Position numbers and translations under genes: made by a program. A stretch of DNA of 64,000 nt from JBBQVS01 sp964250765 (GTDB lineage Bacteria > Chloroflexota > Ktedonobacteria > Ktedonobacterales > Ktedonobacteraceae): the NCBI GenBank assembly GCA_964250765.1, contig CAXUHF010000001.1:113531-177530 (forward strand), in the 5' to 3' direction. Within the stretch, counting starts at the first letter, position 1. Each line of letters opens with the position of its first letter. The notes beneath the pieces are model-generated. The model was not told where the DNA came from, made no database searches, and worked only from the letters and a program-made list of their open reading frames with translations. Shown in pieces: positions 43,610 through 53,158 of the stretch.

Positions 43610-44179
43610 TCACCCATTCTTAGATGAAAGTGTCTGTCTCGTTCCTGTGCCGAAAAAAGCGGGCACATGTAGCAGGAGCACTACGGGTAAGGCAATGTCA
43701 GCGATAAGGCTGTACATCAACGTCGTCGTGCTATAGTGGGCAATGGTGAATGTGTAGGCAAGGTTTGCGAACATGGGGACCCAACACGCCCACCACGCCC
43801 AAGTAGCGCGTCTACGAAATGGGATGGCGACAATCATGAGAAAGAGGAGTCCAAAGACCAGTTCATGAATGGCGTAGATCACTTCTAGGAGGGTCACGTA
43901 CTGCGTGAGCTTGGGCGATGAACGCTTCGCACTTGTCCAGGTCACGCCTGCAACGGTGTGAAATGCCTCCATGTGGTCTGAGGGAAGGCCCGTTCTCGCA
44001 TCGGCTACAAGGTCGGAGATAGATGCAAAGAGAAAGAAGCCTCCGAGGAGCAGGAGGAGAATCCAAGCCACCGACAAGTAGCTGGGCCGTTTGGGAGAGA
44101 TGTGATTATGTGTCACTTGGTTTGGAGATTCACGTCCATCCGTATCTTCTGAGGTGCTCTTCTTGGGTCTGTCATTCAT
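43610..44179 (-). CDS. Four-helix membrane protein, function unknown
   Basis: The 189-residue protein has a hydrophilic N terminus of about 35 residues and four helices (LSVAWILLLLLGGFFLFAS, YAIHELVFGLLFLMIVAIP, a Trp-rich WAWWACWVPMFANLAYTF, and a last one near IALPVVLLLHVPAFF). No motif is recognised. ATG 44179 with AAAGG is preferred over ATG 44200. Downstream lies the two-component pseudogene locus. Confidence 0.55.
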   Translation of the reverse strand: MNDRPKKSTSEDTDGRESPNQVTHNHISPKRPSYLSVAWILLLLLGGFFLFASISDLVADARTGLPSDHMEAFHTVAGVTWTSAKRSSPKLTQYVTLLEVIYAIHELVFGLLFLMIVAIPFRRRATWAWWACWVPMFANLAYTFTIAHYSTTTLMYSLIADIALPVVLLLHVPAFFGTGTRQTLSSKNG

Positions 44180-44370
44180 GACTAATCCTTTCTCATGCAT
44201 ACGTGATATTTCTTGCCTTCATAATACATGATAGGACAAATATATATATCCTCACCAGGGACTGCTTGACATTCGTCTCAATACACGATTTCTTTCCTCC
44301 TTTCATCCTATGTGAACAAGAGGAATGAGTGAGCCGTTTAGCCCAAACAAGACCGTTTGTTGATGCACGT

Positions 44371-45867
44371 TCAGGAGACAATCGTTGTACCTGAAACTCC
44401 TACTGCTAACTCTTCGGATGCAAGTGGTAAGAGGATAGTGAAGGTTGATCCCTGCCCTGGCGTACTCTCGACTGTAACTGACCCTCGATGGACGCGAATG
44501 ATCCATTCGACAATCGCTAATCCAAGTCCGCTACTTCCCCACTCTGTTCGTGGATGTGCCGCATCTACCCGATAGAACCGTTCAAAAATGTGCGGCAGAT
44601 GTTCTGCTGCGATGCCCCTTCCGGTATCTTGCACACAGAATTGTGCGTGCCGTTGCTTCTCGTGAACCGTGACCGTGATCTGCCCCCCTGGATTGGTATA
44701 GTGGATTGCATTGTCGAGCACGTTCATGACCATCTGAATGAGACGCGCTTCATCCCCTATGATCAGAACCGGATGTGATGCCTCCACTTGGATGTGAAGC
44801 TGGTGTTCTTCCACAAGAGGTTCGGCATTCGCCACTATGGCATCTACCACGCGATCCAAGCGTACCTGCTCGTGATGTAGAGAGAGGTATCCTTCGTCGG
44901 CGCGTGCCAACTCCAGTAAATCATTGATGAGTGAGCCGAGCCGCTCTGCTTCCCTATTCGCTGTATGCAAGACCGTGACATACGCCTCTTGCGACATGGG
45001 TTCGAGCAACGCCACATCGGTGACACTCTGTATTGCTGCTACTGGTGTCCGTAGTTCATGAGAAGCATCAGAGACGAAGTGCTACTGGCGAGTCAAGGCG
45101 TGTTCCAGCGCGTCAAGCATCTCATTGAGGGAGAGCGCAAGCCGATAGACTTCATCACGGGCTGGGGGCAAAGGAACGCGTTGACGGATATCCCCAGCCT
45201 TAATGCGTTGTGCACTCTGAGTGAGCCGATCAACCGGTTTGAAGGTCCGTGCCGCGAGCGCGTAACTGACAAGAGCACTTAGCCCCACCACACATGGAGT
45301 CATGAGCAGCAATGTCAGCAGCATGGTGGAAAGAGCGGTATCGACCTGAGTGAGTGAGGCACCCACCTGAATCACCGCAATCGTCTTGTCTTCGTTGGTC
45401 AACAGACGGCTGTAGAGTCGAACATCCTGTCCCTGGTCATCTCGAACGCTCCCTTGCCAGGGGGTGCCGTGTAACGGACTGGTGACACTCTCCGCAGGAA
45501 TCAGTAGTATGCGAAATGCTGGAGTTACCCCAACGACCTGACCGCGAGCATCAAGCACGCGTACTAGTGTCCCGACGTTCAAATCGGCGTGGTTAGATGA
45601 AGAAGCCGACGTCTGGGTCTGAAAACCGGGCAAGTCTTTGGTTGTTTGCTCAAATCTGAGGTTCCCTTGCTCATCTACCACATCATCCGCGACTTGTTGA
45701 GCACGCAGACGCAACTCTGCATCCAGACTTCCTAACAAAGAAGACTGAAGCTGGGTGTATAGCAGGAGACCAGAACCCAGCAGGAGCAATGTAAAGACCA
45801 GTGTATACCAGAACGTCAGTTGAAGTCGGATGCCTGGGTGCCAGTGCCTTCCTGGGAGATGGTTCAT
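44371..45867 (-). pseudogene. OmpR-type sensor histidine kinase with an in-frame TAG before the H-box
   Basis: The gene encodes two helices around a periplasmic sensor (residues ~10-160), a HAMP segment (RTFKPVDRLTQSAQRIKAGD) and then, after RQ, a TAG at 45082-45084. The same frame continues unbroken with HFVSDASHELRTP (H-box), NVLDNAIHYT (N-box), DTGRGI (G1) and GSSGLGLAI (G2). A change of a CAG codon to TAG explains the stop. The protein would lack its kinase core. It starts by a four-base overlap with the response regulator fragment, which is itself split by a transposon, so the whole system is inactive. Confidence 0.9.
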
Positions 45868-46146
45868 AAACATGGCTCTTTCAATTGATAGCCCGCGCCA
45901 CGAATGGTCCGAATCACATCCTCTTCTCCTTGCGCACATAATTTTATGCGTAAGTACCGAATATAGACATCAACCACATTGGAGAGGTGATTGGCATCTA
46001 TATTCCACACATGCTCAACCATCGTCTCTCGACTGATAACTTGATTGGGATGACGCATCAAGAATTCTAGCAGGGCGAATTCTTTGTGTGCAAGCTCGAT
46101 GCGGCGTGTTCCACGTCGAACTTCGGAGGTCGAAGTATTCAGAGAA
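45864..46146 (-). pseudogene. Response regulator, C-terminal DNA-binding part separated by a transposon
   Basis: This piece encodes the OmpR/PhoB winged helix (ELAHKEFALLEFLMRHP, VISRETMVEHVWN, NVVDVYIRYLRIKL, IRTIRGAGYQL). Its receiver half is at 52632-53034. The two halves join exactly at an 8-base target duplication TCAGAGAA around the transposon at 46147-52631. A start within the transposon end could give a 120-residue DNA-binding peptide without a receiver. Confidence 0.93.
46139..46146. repeat. 8-bp target site duplication, left copy
   Basis: TCAGAGAA directly flanks the left end of the transposon; an identical copy is at 52632-52639. It proves insertion into the response-regulator gene. 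Confidence 0.9.
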
Positions 46147-46341
46147 GAGACCACATCACCAATGACTGGCTCTTCCGCACTTTTGATGATTCGAGGAGAG
46201 GTGAGTATGAAGAGGATTTTTGGCAATTTTGACCGTTTTTGGTCACTTCATGAATCCGCTTCTCATGCTACTTCATCTGTGTTCCGTTGTCAACAAGCAA
46301 GCAGTTTTCATCAAAAGTTCGGGAGACCCCAATGACTTCAC
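46147..46341. repeat. Left terminal inverted repeat (195 bp)
   Basis: This segment is identical to the reverse complement of 52437-52631 and remains similar for some 17 bases more. It contains a small inner palindrome, TGACCGTTTTTGGTCA. Such long perfect ends suggest that the insertion is recent or that the ends are under selection or gene conversion. Confidence 0.9.
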
Positions 46342-46459
46342 ACCGTTGGGCATTCCAAGCTGACCAACCCTCTTGCCAACCTTGTAGCTGCCGCTTACAC
46401 TCTTGCCAGTGGGAGCCGATCTCGCTCCAACCATCTTTCTAGTGTAGGAGGAACCTCTC

Positions 46460-46747
46460 ATGCTCATCGTCACTGATGATCACCGTCTACGGGCTGGCGT
46501 GTGCAGTCTGGACGACCTGTGTCCCTACTGCGGATGTGCGTTTGCTGCCTACCCACTCATCATGAGCGACGATGCTGCACAGACGGTCTACCATGCTGCC
46601 TGTGCGCTTGAACTTGCTACTGACCTCCTGGTTGATCTCTACACCTTTTTCAGCCCTCCGGCTTCCTACACCCCCTTGTTTACGCTCACGGTACCGGCAC
46701 CTACGCTGTATTCAGAAGGAGGCAGCGATGCAATCAACCAATCTTGA
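46460..46747 (+). CDS. Transposon cargo: small protein with Cys motif, unknown
   Basis: The 95-residue protein begins MLIVTDDHRLRAGVC and has CPYCGCAF with a later YHAAC, which could form a small zinc site. The ATG follows an AGGAGGA site. It overlaps the next cargo gene by 20 bases. No family is recognised; it may assist transposition or regulate cargo expression. Confidence 0.55.
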   Translation: MLIVTDDHRLRAGVCSLDDLCPYCGCAFAAYPLIMSDDAAQTVYHAACALELATDLLVDLYTFFSPPASYTPLFTLTVPAPTLYSEGGSDAINQS

Positions 46748-46979
46748 CGAGATCAAGGCTGCGCTGTGGGAGCAATCCCATCATCCCTGTACACGAGTGA
46801 CATGGGGCTTGGCACAAGTCATGGCGGTGAGACACAGTAAGAAGGGGAATTTGCAAGCCCTGCTTCGAGGGTGGGGAGCAAACTGGTGTCCAGTCGAAAG
46901 TGTCACCATTGAAAGGACGAGGTTGTGTCCAACCGGTGCATGTGATCTTGAAGATGCAACAGGAGAAACCTACACTTAA
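46728..46979 (+). CDS. Transposon cargo: small protein of unknown function
   Basis: The 83-residue protein (MQSTNLDEIKAALWEQ...) has a good AAGGAGG site and overlaps the upstream cargo gene by 20 bases. It contains Cys residues near WCPVES and LCPTGACD but no known motif. Its place between the terminal repeat and the reductase suggests it is part of the element. Confidence 0.5.
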   Translation: MQSTNLDEIKAALWEQSHHPCTRVTWGLAQVMAVRHSKKGNLQALLRGWGANWCPVESVTIERTRLCPTGACDLEDATGETYT

Positions 46980-47138
46980 GAATGTTTCTCCCAGATTGCT
47001 ATGGTGACGCCATAATGCCATAATCACTTACACCGTGATACGATAGAATGACTACATGTGTCGGTCATGATGAAACTCTCACTCTTTAGAGAGAAAAACA
47101 TCACCTGATTGCAGGGATACAAGAACAAAGGAAAGAGA

Positions 47139-47843
47139 ATGAAACTTGTCATTTTTGGAGCAAATGGTCCGACAGGGAAAATCTTGACGAAACAAGCCTT
47201 GGACGTAGGACATAGTGTGACGGCTGTGACGCGTCACCCAGCTGCCTTCCCACTACGAAATGTCCACTTGAACGTGATGAGTGGAGACGTGTTTGATCCT
47301 GCTCTGGTTGAACAAGCCGTTGCCGGACAGGATGCTGTTCTCTCCACTCTCGGTGTCCCCTTTGGTCGTCAACCCATTACCATCTATTCGCAGGGCATGG
47401 CTCACATCGTGCAAGCTATGAATCATTGCGGTGTTCGCCGCGTCGTCTGTGTGAGTTCAAGTTCTGCTGGGACCAACCATGAGACAGGAGGTGGTTTCCT
47501 CTTTGATAAGATTCTGCTACCGATCATTATATCTACTCTTGGGAAAACGACCTATGCGGATATGAAACAGATGGAAACGCTGTTGATGAAGAGCGAACTC
47601 GACTGGACGGTCGTTCGACCCGCTGGTCTCTTTGAGACGCAAAACATCACGGATTATCAGGTGGCTGAAGATCACATCCGTGGTCAATTTACCTCCAGAG
47701 AAGATTTAGCAGATTGCATGCTCCAGCAGCTCACCACCGAGCAGTATTCGCGCAAAGTTATCGCGGTGGTAACACTCTCGATGCGGCCCAACCTCATGAA
47801 GTTTATGCGGCAAGAGGCGTTCAAAGAGCCAAGCAAAAGCTGA
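47139..47843 (+). CDS. Transposon cargo: NAD(P)-binding SDR/NmrA-like reductase
   Basis: The 234-residue protein has an atypical SDR Rossmann fold: VIFGANGPTGKIL at the N terminus (GxxGxxG variant), AVTRHP after strand 2, VLSTLG at strand 4, VCVSSSS at strand 5 and TVVRPAGLFE. There is no classical YxxxK. This resembles NAD(P)H-binding reductases such as YwnB or flavin reductase-like proteins. It is followed by a terminator (47877-47919). Its presence inside the transposon is the main cargo of the element. The ATG has AAAGGAAAG upstream. Confidence 0.82.
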   Translation: MKLVIFGANGPTGKILTKQALDVGHSVTAVTRHPAAFPLRNVHLNVMSGDVFDPALVEQAVAGQDAVLSTLGVPFGRQPITIYSQGMAHIVQAMNHCGVRRVVCVSSSSAGTNHETGGGFLFDKILLPIIISTLGKTTYADMKQMETLLMKSELDWTVVRPAGLFETQNITDYQVAEDHIRGQFTSREDLADCMLQQLTTEQYSRKVIAVVTLSMRPNLMKFMRQEAFKEPSKS

Positions 47844-47876
47844 GAAGAGAGCCATTCTTCGTGTTCAAGATGGGAC

Positions 47877-47919
47877 AGATGAGGATTCTTCAGTCAACGA
47901 CAAAGAAGAATCCTCATCT
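47877..47919 (+). terminator. Terminator after the cargo reductase
   Basis: Perfect 14-base arms AGATGAGGATTCTT and AAGAATCCTCATCT with a 15-base loop, located 33 bases after the stop codon. Confidence 0.8.
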
Positions 47920-48025
47920 GTATTCATACGTCAATTCCAGGAGGAAAGAGCGTGGAATCTTTTGAATACTCTCGTAGCTCCCTCTTTGGGGTCATCATAT
48001 CAATCTGGAAGAAACATCCTCAAGG

Positions 48026-49772
48026 CTATGCCTGCCGCCACTGCTCTATCTCTGGCAGTTGCAGTTGCATCACATCTGCTCTCGCTGGCTTGCTCTTACG
48101 ATTGTGCTGTTCGGGTTGCTTCAACGCCAGAAGCCACTCGGTCTCACTACGTTGCCACAAGTGAAGCTGGGGACTGACAAACTGGGTTTCGATGCGTCGC
48201 GGATTCTTGACTGCTTGAATCTGCCGATGATCGGGCGAAACGCTAAGGGTATATTCTGAAAGTGCTGTCGTTTGGTACTCAATCTTGAGCGTTACGCGCG
48301 TACATCCAAACCGAGACTTCGGAACCCGCGAGGCCATCTTCCCCAAAGAAACGCCAGTGCTTGAACTTAACATACCCATGTCGGTCGAGATGGCGAGTAA
48401 ACTGAGTAGCATATAGGACGCGCGAGAGAACTTCTTCGGGGTAGGTGCGCCCAAGCACCCCACGCAGGACTGCGGCTGGCGAGTGTCGTCCGTCCTGACG
48501 CTTCTGGTGAGCCTGATGATGTTCACTGTTGTAATTGACCCACCATTTGCGATGCGCCTGCTGTATCTCTGACCACGTGCGTGAGTTAGAAAAATCATGG
48601 TCTCCCAGTCTTCTTTGAATCGAGAAGAGTGTCTCCGCGTAATTCTGCCAGGGCTGCCCGGCTTCAATCCGCTCCTTGCGAATAGCAAGCATTTCGTACA
48701 GTTCTAAGGCCATATTGGACGTGAAAATGGTTCCGCCATCGGTTACAATGGCCTCTGGTGCGCCGTACCGCCGAATAGCATCGACTAAGACGGAGAGATA
48801 GTCCCACTGGTTCTGGGTGGCTGAAATCTTTGACGAGAGGACCATGCGAGAAAAGCTTTCAAAAACAGTGATGATAGAGACTGGCTTTGAGTCTGGAAGC
48901 AGATGCTCTTCAATATACCTCACATCACAACACCAATACTGATGACGCCTTTCCGCCTTAAATGGCATCTCCCATTTCGGATATGATGAAGAATGGGGAG
49001 GTTGTTGCAAACCGTAGAGTTGTCGATTCGCAGCCATAATGCGACCACAGGTCGCAGGACTCACCTCGATGCCCATACGCAACAGTGCGGTATGGACACG
49101 ATATTCGCCTAGTAAGGGGTTCTCCTGGAGTTTGCGAATCTCGTTGCGAACGTTCAGGGTCGCTTTGCGGACTCCCTTGTTGGTCTTTGGTTTCGCATCT
49201 AAACCCGCAACCCCCTCATCTGCCCATCGCTTGAGGGTATCATAGACCGTGCACCGTGAGGTTTGCAGATAGTCGGCGATGGAAGTCACCGACCATCCTT
49301 CACTGTGTAGCCAGATAACCGCCAACTTGCGTTCTGCTGGATCGGCGATCAGGTGCCAGGGCTGATATCGCCTCTCTCGTCTTGGTGAGGCAGAGGTTGT
49401 GGCAATGCGTTTGATACTGTGATGAGAGGGTTTGCGAATGTAGCAAATGTCGGCAATTTCTCGCCAGGACATTTCGGGGTGTTCCGCGTGCAGATCAACG
49501 ATGAGTTGGCGGACCTCTTCGGGCAACGTCTTTGCAGTTTCTCTCTCGCCGCCTTGTTCCCCAGAGGGAAACAGGCTTGCCATGCCAGAGCGTTCAAACG
49601 CATCGGCTTTCCGGGACAGCGTGCGTTGGGGGACATCGATCTCTTTCGCTCGCTCCCCTGCAGTTTCGTGAAAGAGGACGAGAGGTCTGATTTGCTCGTA
49701 CAACTCCTGCTCAGGCCACAGCGTCCATTGTCTGATAGAGGCCCACTCCTCGGTGCGCTCTCGTCGGGATCA
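48026..49772 (-). pseudogene. DDE (rve/Mu-integrase-like) transposase, interrupted and frameshifted
   Basis: The protein has an N-terminal HTH region, a second HTH (WSVTSIADYLQTSRCTVYDTL) and an integrase core with Asp (WCCDVRYIE), Asp (IVTDGGTIF) and Glu (NYAETLFSIQRR). A one-base frameshift near 48290 shifts the last ~85 residues (TLKIEYQTTALSEYTLSVS...) into another frame. On the 5' side the exon starts SRRERTEEW directly after a TGA at the intron border. The first five codons (MPGPK) lie 2.5 kb away at 52318-52332. A CGA-to-TGA change would explain the stop. So the transposase carries three lesions. Confidence 0.85.
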
Positions 49773-49805
49773 GTAGAGTAGGGAGCGGTTGTCCCTAGAT
49801 AGGGA

Positions 49806-51806
49806 TCACCCGACACCCCCTCTCAGAACCGGACGTACACCTTTTAGCATATCCGGCTCGCCCTTTACGTATTTCCTGAGATGCTCTCTATCTGGGAGGG
49901 TGCCTGCGTGCAATTGCTGATGGCAAGTCATACAGAGTACTAATGTTTTTCTGCGTTTGGCTGCCATGAGTTGTTGCCAGAGGGTTTTTCCTTTTGCAAC
50001 ATCTTTGAGTTTCCGTATGTGATGAACCTCAAATGGTCCTTGCCTCGTTTCACAGTATTCACATTGCTCGCTGTTGAGCCGCTTAATCACTTCGGAGCGG
50101 TTGAGTGTCCAGATATAGACGTTCGGTTGCTTGTCAATTCCTGGGTCGCTTGGCAATGGTAGTCTGAGGTCTTTGAGACGAAAAACTTGAATGACGCGGG
50201 TTTTCTTTTCTCCTGGGACGGTGATGGCATATCCATCGTCCGTTCTGAGTTGTTTGGCAATTTTGTTCACGCTGGTCTTATGCTTGTTCGCCAGGGTTTT
50301 GAAAAGACTGACTTGCCATACATAGGTAAGCTTATGCATGACCGTTTTCACGCTGAATGCCAGCGCATAATAATTTGCCAAACCTCGGAGTTCCCCATTG
50401 TAAGCCAGGATAATTTCGGCATCGCTTGATTGGGTCCATTCTTTCTTGTGGATCGCTTTTGTTGTCTGATAGTTTCCATACCCTTTCGTGGTACAGAATT
50501 TTTGGAGTTTCTCTTTCGGGATATGCAATTGGATCCTCTCGGAGACGGCTTTAGAAGCGGTGTGGCGGTTTCCACGTCTCACCTTCACCACCCGATCTCC
50601 TGAGTATGTTCTTACTTCATATCCGACAAAGAGCATTCCCTTTTTGCTGTGGCAGATGTGCGACTTTTCTTCTGCGATGGTGAGTTTCAACGTTTCTTGA
50701 ATGAACGTTGCTACTTGCTGTCTGATGCTTTCGGCATCAGCATATGAGCCAATGATGCCAATTGCAAAGTCATCGGCGTATCGAGAGTAAAAGAGCCTTT
50801 TGTATCCTTCATCGAAGGGGTCACCACTTGGCAATTGTTTTCTCAAGCGATCTATCCGCTGAAGTTCTTCTTGGATGCCCTGAAGTTCTTGCTCTGTTTC
50901 CTCCTTTCCCTTCAGGAGGTCCCATTTCTTTCGGAGACGCGCAATTCTTTGACAGTGGCGATTGTAGTTGAGGTTTTTCTTCCGCTTTTTGCCTTGATTA
51001 AACTCGTCTTTCAAGGTTTCCACGAAGAGGTCTAGCTCATGGAGGTAGATGTTCGCAAGGACTGGCGAGACGATTGAGCCTTGCGGAACTCCGCTGTATG
51101 TCGCGTGGTAGGTCCACTCTTCGAGGTATCCAGCGTCGAGCATGGCTCGGATGAGGCAAAGAAAACGGGTATCGTCTATTTTCTTTGCCAAAAACCTCAT
51201 CAATAGATCATGGTTGATCGTAGTGAAGTAGTCTCGGATGTCCATATCTACCACCCATTTGATCGATTGCCATTGATTGCTAATCTGTATCAGTGCTGTG
51301 TGTGGGGAGTGTTCTGGTCGAAATCCATGTGACGTATCTTTGAAGATGGGTTCATAGATTCGTTCCAAGATCATTCTGACCACTTCTTGCACCAATTTGT
51401 CGTCTCCTGACGAGATGCCTAATGGTCGTTTCTTTCCTGACTTTTTGGGGATATAGACCCTGCGGGTTGGTTGAAAACGATATGTTCCGCTTTTGAGTCG
51501 TGTCATGATCGACGCGACTCGTTTTTCCGAAAAACCGTCCAGCGTTACTTCGTCTACCCCAGGCGTGATTGCGCCTTTGTTGGCGTAGATGTTTGCATAC
51601 GCTTCGTACCAGAGTACTCGATTTTCGAGAAGACGGAACAGACCGTTGAGGCACTTTCCCTGTTTTGAGATGTCCCCAAGTGCTTCCAATCTCCCCATTG
51701 CTGTAGCGGATAGCATCAGCACATCCTCGCTTTTGGGTGATTGAGAGCGAACGTAAACTTCTGCCCTTCCCCTGGCAGCGGTGGTTTCGTGGGCATTGCT
51801 GCTCAC
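49806..51806 (-). CDS. ltrA: Group II intron-encoded reverse transcriptase/maturase with HNH domain
   Basis: The 666-residue protein has RT blocks: KSGKKRPLGI, DIRDYFTTINH (RT2/3), GVPQGSIVSPVLANIYLHELD, and YADD in FYSRYADDFAIGI (catalytic Asp pair). A maturase X region and a C-terminal HNH domain follow (CEYC ... VHHIRK ... CMTCHQQLH). It assists splicing and retrohoming of its intron. All catalytic motifs appear intact, so mobility may persist although the host transposon is broken. The C-terminus extends into domain V, which is unusual but possible. Confidence 0.93.
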   Translation of the reverse strand: MSSNAHETTAARGRAEVYVRSQSPKSEDVLMLSATAMGRLEALGDISKQGKCLNGLFRLLENRVLWYEAYANIYANKGAITPGVDEVTLDGFSEKRVASIMTRLKSGTYRFQPTRRVYIPKKSGKKRPLGISSGDDKLVQEVVRMILERIYEPIFKDTSHGFRPEHSPHTALIQISNQWQSIKWVVDMDIRDYFTTINHDLLMRFLAKKIDDTRFLCLIRAMLDAGYLEEWTYHATYSGVPQGSIVSPVLANIYLHELDLFVETLKDEFNQGKKRKKNLNYNRHCQRIARLRKKWDLLKGKEETEQELQGIQEELQRIDRLRKQLPSGDPFDEGYKRLFYSRYADDFAIGIIGSYADAESIRQQVATFIQETLKLTIAEEKSHICHSKKGMLFVGYEVRTYSGDRVVKVRRGNRHTASKAVSERIQLHIPKEKLQKFCTTKGYGNYQTTKAIHKKEWTQSSDAEIILAYNGELRGLANYYALAFSVKTVMHKLTYVWQVSLFKTLANKHKTSVNKIAKQLRTDDGYAITVPGEKKTRVIQVFRLKDLRLPLPSDPGIDKQPNVYIWTLNRSEVIKRLNSEQCEYCETRQGPFEVHHIRKLKDVAKGKTLWQQLMAAKRRKTLVLCMTCHQQLHAGTLPDREHLRKYVKGEPDMLKGVRPVLRGGVG
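49826..49859 (-). ncRNA. Group II intron domain V
   Basis: A 34-nt hairpin on the minus strand with arms GAGCCGGA and TCCGGTTC and the AGC triad. It overlaps the last codons of the reverse transcriptase gene (GEPDMLKGVRPVLR). Confidence 0.8.
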
Positions 51807-52317
51807 TTATCCTCATGCCAGTACCGTGTCTACTTTGTGTAGCACAGTCTGCGGAACCCATTACAGGCCCACCTTGGGTATTACGGCAGTTCCGTCACCA
51901 TGCAGGGATTGCTCCCTGTTTAGGTGATCCCGCATTTCCAGCAAAAATGAGATCGGACGTGCTCCAGGCTTCCCGTTTGTCCCTTGAATCTCTCGTACAA
52001 AGAGTCTGCCAGCATCGATGGATAGAGCCGTCCCGAAACGTAACGGCTCTAGCTGCTGGTCCCAACGTTTGTAGCCACTTTCCGTTGGGGTCCCTGGCAA
52101 AAACCAGTCAGGACTAGGATTCACGCAGTGTAGCGTTCACCATACACGTCTTGCACTGATCACTCAAAGAAGTAGTGACTTTCTCCTACGTGACCGTCCC
52201 CACATGCTATAGTCGCCTTCCTTTTTCAAGGTGTAGGGTAAGTGGGGTGTGCATGGAACGTTCCATCAGTTCCAACAACATGTGTTGCGCTCAATAGTTG
52301 CCGACGATGCGGCGCAC

Positions 52318-52332
52318 TTTCGGTCCTGGCAT
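52318..52332 (-). pseudogene. 5' exon (five codons) of the interrupted transposase gene
   Basis: ATG at 52332 with GGAAGG eight bases upstream encodes MPGPK before the intron start. It is in phase with the downstream exon if one removes the intron and reads through the TGA at the junction. Confidence 0.55.
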
Positions 52333-52436
52333 CTCCCCAGCCTTCCGATGCAACGATAGTGTTTCAAGCGTACCTTACCACCCAAAAGTTTGCAAGGAAT
52401 CGAGGAAAGGTTAGCCAATTTGGATTGCCCAACGGC

Positions 52437-52631
52437 GTGAAGTCATTGGGGTCTCCCGAACTTTTGATGAAAACTGCTTGCTTGTTGACAACGGAACACA
52501 GATGAAGTAGCATGAGAAGCGGATTCATGAAGTGACCAAAAACGGTCAAAATTGCCAAAAATCCTCTTCATACTCACCTCTCCTCGAATCATCAAAAGTG
52601 CGGAAGAGCCAGTCATTGGTGATGTGGTCTC
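52437..52631. repeat. Right terminal inverted repeat (195 bp)
   Basis: Exact reverse complement of 46147-46341. It begins inside the disrupted receiver gene and supplies a short antisense tail to the truncated receiver protein. Confidence 0.9.
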
Positions 52632-52639
52632 TCAGAGAA
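52632..52639. repeat. 8-bp target site duplication, right copy
   Basis: TCAGAGAA, identical to 46139-46146. Confidence 0.9.
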
Positions 52640-53034
52640 ATATCCAGGAACTGTAGGACGACCGTCTTCACTGGACTGTGGCTTCGTAACAGCGCACGTA
52701 CACGGGCTTCCAACTCACGAAAGGCGAACGGTTTTGTCAGATAGTCATCGCCGCCCATATCCAGTCCTTTCACCCGGTTCTCGACCTCATCACGGGCTGT
52801 CAGAAATAAAATAGGCATAGAACGCTTGCGAACCCGCAATTGTTGACAGACGTGGAAGCCATCTAGGTCGGGAAGCATGACATCAAGCACCACGAGATCA
52901 TACGAGATGCTGCTGCCCACTGCTAAGGCATCGTGCCCGTGAGTGACCCAATCGACGGCATAATGGCACTTTTCCAATCCTTGCTTGAGACTGTGTCCAA
53001 GCGTTGGATGATCCTCTACCACTAAAATACGCAT
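52632..53034 (-). pseudogene. Response regulator, receiver half, cut by the transposon
   Basis: The piece encodes an intact receiver domain: RILVVEDHPTLG (acidic pair), LVVLDVMLPDLDG (phospho-Asp), FLTARDE (Thr switch) and YLTKPF (Lys). Its translation then runs into the transposon end and stops at 52546, so a stray receiver with a foreign 35-residue tail could be made. ATG 53034 with AAGGAG ten bases upstream is the start. The DNA-binding half is at 45864-46146. Confidence 0.93.
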
Positions 53035-53158
53035 GTCCTGCATGCTCCTTTCTAGAAGATACATAAAGAGAGATACTTCAGTATTCGTGTCTTCTCGCGG
53101 TGCTGTCAAGTGAAAGAGTACTTTTGAGCATACGAACAGAGATGCAAGGGCATGTGGA

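Larger units (their letters stand above)
49773..52317 (-). mobile_element. Group II intron with reverse transcriptase
   Basis: The intron interrupts the transposase gene after codon five. The 5' boundary is set by GTGCGCC (first base 52317) and the 3' boundary by CTCTAC ending at 49773. Domain V is a 34-nt hairpin at 49826-49859, with the catalytic AGC and GAGCCGGA/TCCGGTTC arms. The domain VI region follows. The intron holds the RT gene at 49806-51806. Boundaries are inferred from consensus, not experiment. Confidence 0.75.
46147..52631. mobile_element. 6.5-kb DDE transposon with cargo genes and an inserted group II intron
   Basis: The element has 195-bp perfect terminal inverted repeats (46147-46341 and 52437-52631), ending GAGACCACATCACC, and an 8-bp direct target repeat on either side. 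Inside, from left to right, are two small cargo genes, an NAD(P)-binding reductase, a terminator, and on the minus strand a DDE transposase. The transposase is interrupted near its start by a group II intron (49773-52317). The insertion split a response regulator gene. Transposase decay (frameshift, stop) means the copy is probably immobile by itself. The family is close to the rve/IS481-like type; assignment needs a search. Confidence 0.88.
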
